Of a DNA stretch of 64,000 nucleotides, positions 60,668-64,000 are shown piece after piece. The notes beneath the pieces are model-generated. The model was given only the letters and a program-made list of their open reading frames with translations. It made no database searches and was not told the DNA's origin. A program made the translations under genes and the position numbers. This DNA is from Acholeplasmatales bacterium. Its GTDB lineage: Bacteria > Bacillota_I > Bacilli_A > Acholeplasmatales > Anaeroplasmataceae. How positions within the stretch are numbered: the stretch's first letter is position 1; each line of letters begins with the position of its first letter. The stretch lies in the NCBI GenBank assembly GCA_017441525.1, contig JAFRXJ010000018.1, forward strand, positions 1-64,000. The letters run 5' to 3'.

Positions 60668-62119
60668 TTAGCTCCTTTTTATACTCTTAATATAATCAAT
60701 TAAATCCTTACTAAAATCAGTTTTTCTAGCCATATATCTCCAGTTACCTGTTGGAGTGGCAGGAATATTCATTCTTCCATCAAAATCAGTTAATCCTAAA
60801 TAATCTTGAAGTGGAACAATTACATATTTAGAATTTTGCTTCATCGCAAATTCTATCATTTTTAAATTAGGCTTATCCTTAAATTTAATGTCACATAGCT
60901 TATCTACTATTTTCTTAGCTTCATAGCTTAATTCATAATAGAAAGACATTATAGTTTGATTATCATGTGTTCCAGTATAGAATACATTATTTTCAGGGTA
61001 TCCCTTCTTTAAAGGCACCTTCTTTAAATCACCTAATTCAAATTGGAATATATTCATTCCAGGATATCCACAATCCTTTAATAGCTTATTAACATCTGGT
61101 GTTAAGAAGCCTAAATTTTCGGCGATAATTTCCGCATTAGGGCATTCCTTATTTATTGCCTTAAATAAAGAATATCCAGGTCCCTTAACCCAAACGCCAT
61201 TTCTCGCATTTGGCATACCATAAGGAATTGAATAATAGCCAGCAAAGCCTCTAAAATGATCTATTCTTAAAATATCAAATAATTTAAAAGAATGTTTAAC
61301 TCTTTTAATCCACCAAGAATATTTGTCATGCTTCATATATTCCCAGTTGTATAAAGGATTTCCCCATAATTGTCCATCTGAATTAAAATAATCTGGTGGA
61401 CATCCTGCAACATTTACAGGTGTTAAATTAGGGTTTAATTCAAATTGAGCTGGATTAGACCAAACATCTACTGAATCATATGCACAATATATAGGCATAT
61501 CTCCTACAATCTTTATATGTTTTTTATTAGCATATTTTTTCAAAGCACACCATTGCTTAAAGGCAATAAATTGAATGAATTTATATTCTAATATTTTATT
61601 ATAATATTCGCCTTTAACCCAATCTAAAGATGATGGATTTCTATATTTGAAATCATTATACCAATCATACCAAGCTTTTTCTTCTTGTTCATTCTTTAAA
61701 ACCATATAGATTGCATAATCATCTAACCAATCTTTATTATCATTTGTAAATGCTTCAAATTCATCTTTATATAAATACATTTTTTCAAATGCCTTATGAA
61801 GCATTATAAATACATAATTACAAATATTTTCAAATTCACATTTATTAGTATTTCTAACTGGAGGTAAGTCTTCTTTTCCTATTAATCCTTCTTCTAATAA
61901 CATATCAGGATCAATAAAATAAGGATTTAGGGCAAACGCACTTAAAGCTGAATATGGACTATCTCCATATGATGTAGGACCAAGTGGTAATATTTGCCAT
62001 AATTTAACGCCTGACTTAGATAAGAAATCAATGAAATCATATGCAGGCTTGCCAAATGTACCACAGCCATATTTTCCAGGCAAGCTAGAAACATGTAATA
62101 ATATACCTGATTCTTTCAT
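60668..62119 (-). CDS. malQ: 4-alpha-glucanotransferase (GH77)
   Basis: A 483-residue amylomaltase. LHVSSLPGKYGCGTFGKPAY, ILPLGPTSYGDSPYSALSAF, then ILRIDHFRGFAGYYSIP (catalytic Asp), AENLGFLTPDVNKLL (acid/base Glu) and GTHDNQTIMSF (third Asp) are all present. It transfers maltodextrin segments between glucan chains. It overlaps trmD by one base and lies between trmD and holA, so it is cotranscribed with housekeeping genes, an unusual place for it. No signal peptide. The call is firm. Confidence 0.97.
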   Translation of the reverse strand: MKESGILLHVSSLPGKYGCGTFGKPAYDFIDFLSKSGVKLWQILPLGPTSYGDSPYSALSAFALNPYFIDPDMLLEEGLIGKEDLPPVRNTNKCEFENICNYVFIMLHKAFEKMYLYKDEFEAFTNDNKDWLDDYAIYMVLKNEQEEKAWYDWYNDFKYRNPSSLDWVKGEYYNKILEYKFIQFIAFKQWCALKKYANKKHIKIVGDMPIYCAYDSVDVWSNPAQFELNPNLTPVNVAGCPPDYFNSDGQLWGNPLYNWEYMKHDKYSWWIKRVKHSFKLFDILRIDHFRGFAGYYSIPYGMPNARNGVWVKGPGYSLFKAINKECPNAEIIAENLGFLTPDVNKLLKDCGYPGMNIFQFELGDLKKVPLKKGYPENNVFYTGTHDNQTIMSFYYELSYEAKKIVDKLCDIKFKDKPNLKMIEFAMKQNSKYVIVPLQDYLGLTDFDGRMNIPATPTGNWRYMARKTDFSKDLIDYIKSIKRS

Positions 62120-62841
62120 TATTTCTCCTCCTTTATTATTTCTTCTAATAATAATTTATCTTCTTTACTAAATTCATAATTATCCAAAAGCTCTGGTCTC
62201 TTTTTATAAGTCTTTCTTAAAGCTTCTTTTTTTCTATATTTTGCAATTTCTTTATGATTTCCTGATAATAATACATCAGGTACCTTCATACCTTCAAAAT
62301 CAATAGGTCTAGTGTATTGTGGATATTCTAATAGGCCATTAGAAAATGAATCATCTTCATGAGATTCTTCTTTAATCGCATTATCTAATAATCGAATAAT
62401 AGAATCAGAAATTGCCATGGCAGGAATTTCTCCACCAGTTAAGACAAAATCTCCAATAGATATTTCTTCATCAACAAAAGATCTAATTCTTTCATCAAAA
62501 CCTTCATAATGACCACAAAGAATAACTATTTCATCATATTCTCTTAATGTATATGCCTTCTTCTGGCTATATCTTTCTCCTTGTGGAGTCATCATAATGA
62601 TATGAGAATTAGAATTAGTATTAGCTCTTAAGGCTCTAACAACAACATCTACAGCTAATATCATTCCAGCACCACCACCGCATGGTGTATCATCAACATG
62701 ATGATGCTTTTCAAGTGAATAATCTCTAATATCTATACATTCAATTTCACAAACACCTTTTTCTATTGCCCTTTTAATAATAGATTCATTAATAAATCCT
62801 TTAAACATATCAGGGAATAGGGTTAAAATCTTTATTTTCAA
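62119..62841 (-). CDS. trmD: tRNA (guanine-N1)-methyltransferase
   Basis: A 240-residue SPOUT-type methyltransferase that makes m1G37. The trefoil-knot motifs are intact: DDTPCGGGAGMILAVDV, VILCGHYEGFDERIRSF, and ISIGDFVLTGGEIPAMA. It overlaps rimM by ATGA, giving the conserved rpsP-khpA-rimM-trmD order. rplS, usually next, is replaced by malQ. Confidence 0.97.
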   Translation of the reverse strand: MKIKILTLFPDMFKGFINESIIKRAIEKGVCEIECIDIRDYSLEKHHHVDDTPCGGGAGMILAVDVVVRALRANTNSNSHIIMMTPQGERYSQKKAYTLREYDEIVILCGHYEGFDERIRSFVDEEISIGDFVLTGGEIPAMAISDSIIRLLDNAIKEESHEDDSFSNGLLEYPQYTRPIDFEGMKVPDVLLSGNHKEIAKYRKKEALRKTYKKRPELLDNYEFSKEDKLLLEEIIKEEK

Positions 62842-63335
62842 AATAATCCCTCTATTTCATTGATTATTATTCTATCTTCTAATACTTCTTTAATGAATTC
62901 ATTCATAATAATTGGAATTAAAACTCTTTTACCTTTAGGAGTAACAACTACTAAGCATTTATTCTTAGGATATTCTTCAATATCTTTACATGTACCTTTT
63001 AATTCACCTTTTTCATTATAAACATCTTTTCCTATTAGTTCATTATAATAATATTGACCTTCAGGTAGCTTTTCTCTATCTAATTCAGAAACACATAAAT
63101 AGTCACTATGATATTTTTCTATCATATTGATATCATTCATACCCTTAAAGCATAAAAGGTAATATTCGCCAAATTCACGAACATTTTCAAGCTCTACTTC
63201 AATATATTCATCATTATGTAGAATATATAATTTATTACCATTAAAAAAACGATCAAAATCAGTCATTGATTGTATTTTCATGTCGCCCTTAATTCCATGG
63301 GGCTTTAAAATTTTTCCACATTTAAAATATTTCAT
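62838..63335 (-). CDS. rimM: Ribosome maturation factor RimM
   Basis: A 165-residue protein with an N-terminal beta-barrel (CGKILKPHGIKGDMKIQSMT) and a C-terminal PRC-barrel (LIGKDVYNEKGELKGTCKDI, VLIPIIMNEFIKEV). It binds uS19 and helps assemble the 30S head. It is linked to trmD by ATGA and separated from khpA by a terminator-like hairpin, so expression relative to rpsP is probably reduced. Confidence 0.93.
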   Translation of the reverse strand: MKYFKCGKILKPHGIKGDMKIQSMTDFDRFFNGNKLYILHNDEYIEVELENVREFGEYYLLCFKGMNDINMIEKYHSDYLCVSELDREKLPEGQYYYNELIGKDVYNEKGELKGTCKDIEEYPKNKCLVVVTPKGKRVLIPIIMNEFIKEVLEDRIIINEIEGLF

Positions 63336-63388
63336 AAAACAGACCTCATATTTAATGAAATTATAACATAATTTTAGGCGAAAATAAA

Positions 63389-63416
63389 AGGATTATGATT
63401 AATTCATCATAATCCT
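63389..63416 (-). terminator. Hairpin between khpA and rimM
   Basis: AGGATTATGAT and ATCATAATCCT form a perfect 11-bp stem. On the minus strand it is followed by TTTTATTTT. It may separate or attenuate rimM-trmD relative to rpsP-khpA. Confidence 0.75.
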
Positions 63417-63421
63417 CTTAA

Positions 63422-63664
63422 CTACTTTTCTAAAATATCTAAATGAATTCTTTTTGATTCTTTAGAAGCTGCAGCATATAATACTGTTCTTATAGCTTTA
63501 GCGGTTTGACCGCCTTTGCCAATAACTCTTCCTAAGTCATTAGGATTAACATAAGCCTTGTAGCTTAAATTATCATCACTAGAAACATTCTCTACTAATA
63601 CATCATTAGGGTATGCCACTAAAGGAAGAATTAAATTTTTAATTAACTCTTCAAAATTAATCAT
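63422..63664 (-). CDS. khpA: KH-domain RNA-binding protein
   Basis: 80 residues with a single type II KH domain. GRVIGKGGQTAKAIRTVL has the GxxG loop (GKGG). It is known in Firmicutes as KhpA, which works with KhpB in RNA binding and cell-division control. It starts 11 bp after rpsP, with AGGAGGTGCTACG before the ATG. The usual rpsP neighbour. Confidence 0.93.
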   Translation of the reverse strand: MINFEELIKNLILPLVAYPNDVLVENVSSDDNLSYKAYVNPNDLGRVIGKGGQTAKAIRTVLYAAASKESKRIHLDILEK

Positions 63665-63675
63665 CGTAGCACCTC

Positions 63676-63921
63676 CTACTTAGAAATAACTTTATTAGCA
63701 ATTAAAATATTTTTTACAGTGATAGTAGGTTGAGCACCCTTAGCTAACCATGCTTGAATCTTTTCAGCATCTAATGTTACTGTAGCAGGTTCAGTTGTAG
63801 GAATATATGTTCCTAAAATTTCTAAGAATTTACCATCTCTAGGAGATCTAGAGTCAGCTGCAACAATACGATATTTAGGAGCTTTATGAGCACCAAATCT
63901 TTGTAATCTAATTTTAACCAT
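63676..63921 (-). CDS. rpsP: Ribosomal protein bS16
   Basis: 81 residues. [20 protein letters not shown] and [18 protein letters not shown] are standard bS16 segments. It binds 16S rRNA in early 30S assembly. AAGGAGTGTATCACA precedes the ATG. It heads the rpsP-khpA unit from the promoter at 63957-63984. No irregularity seen. Confidence 0.97.
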   Translation of the reverse strand: MVKIRLQRFGAHKAPKYRIVAADSRSPRDGKFLEILGTYIPTTEPATVTLDAEKIQAWLAKGAQPTITVKNILIANKVISK

Positions 63922-63956
63922 TGTGATACACTCCTTTTCTTAATTAATACAAAACA

Positions 63957-63984
63957 ATTATATCATATAAAAATAAGGTGTCAA
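63957..63984 (-). promoter_or_regulatory. rpsP promoter
   Basis: TTGACA (63979-63984) and TATAAT (63957-63962) on the minus strand with a 16-bp spacer. Plus-strand TGTCAAG (63979-63985) is repeated inverted as CTTGACA at the window edge (63994-64000), a 7-bp dyad around the -35. Confidence 0.8.
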
Positions 63985-64000
63985 GTATTTTTTCTTGACA

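Overview
The window is AT-rich Bacillota-type DNA (class Bacilli or a close, Mollicutes-related gut lineage). Three things point there: the rpsP-khpA-rimM-trmD order, AGGAGG ribosome binding sites with textbook TTGACA-17-TATAAT promoters, and TGG used for every conserved Trp I checked. Cys-lipobox lipoproteins with BspA-type leucine-rich and MucBP/InlB-type repeats suggest a host-associated, probably intestinal, bacterium. I do not assign a genus.

Layout. (1) 1-16.6 kb is a mobile island. It lies between the 3' part of a tRNA-Arg(CCT) and a second, damaged tRNA-Arg(CCT) 3' piece at 16581-16623. It holds an ArsR/DUF5714 pair, a tyrosine integrase with a catalytically dead relative, a probable excisionase, an ImmA-like protease divergent from an XRE repressor, two unknown genes, a large BspA-like lipoprotein, a group II intron with a maturase joining the broken ends of two unrelated genes, and an AAA-ATPase/nuclease gene. 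(2) 16.7-19.7 kb carries two more AAA-ATPase/nuclease (DUF4143-type) genes. (3) 19.7-30.6 kb is mixed chromosomal cargo: an ABC exporter with a CxxC metal-binding peptide, flavodoxin/DUF3793 under probable iron boxes, a LysR regulator, a large repeat lipoprotein broken by an amber codon, a hydrolase and an MFS-like permease. (4) 30.65-35.5 kb holds an ORF-less group II intron, an AbiE-type toxin-antitoxin pair and an AlbA-type regulator, separated by a dispersed repeat of about 46 bp. (5) 35.5-38.5 kb is a sulfur assimilation block: cysK, an Rrf2 regulator and metY with a Cys/Met-rich leader peptide. (6) 38.8-45.6 kb has Sel1 proteins, a DUF2130 protein, a second ImmA-like protease, a DUF1275 membrane protein and several gene relics. 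(7) 45.6-55.6 kb is a second accessory region next to tRNA-Ser(GCT): a restriction-enzyme remnant, a four-gene XRE/unknown/phosphoesterase/ORF6N-PLD group, two more AAA-ATPase/nuclease genes and two IS3-type elements. (8) 55.8-64 kb is core chromosome: recA, pgsA, a GH28 glycosidase, rpsT, holA, malQ, trmD, rimM, khpA, rpsP.

The most unusual signal is shared by four DUF4143-type ATPase genes at three places in the window. Each is preceded by its own family of direct repeats spaced 33 bp apart. In every case one copy sits in or across the -35/-10 spacer of a promoter with 17-bp spacing. The repeat sequence differs between genes but the phasing does not, which suggests each gene carries a private autoregulatory or self-recognition array. 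Several of these genes, and the abiE pair, are also separated by the approximately 46-bp repeat family, so the accessory genes look like stacked mobile cassettes.
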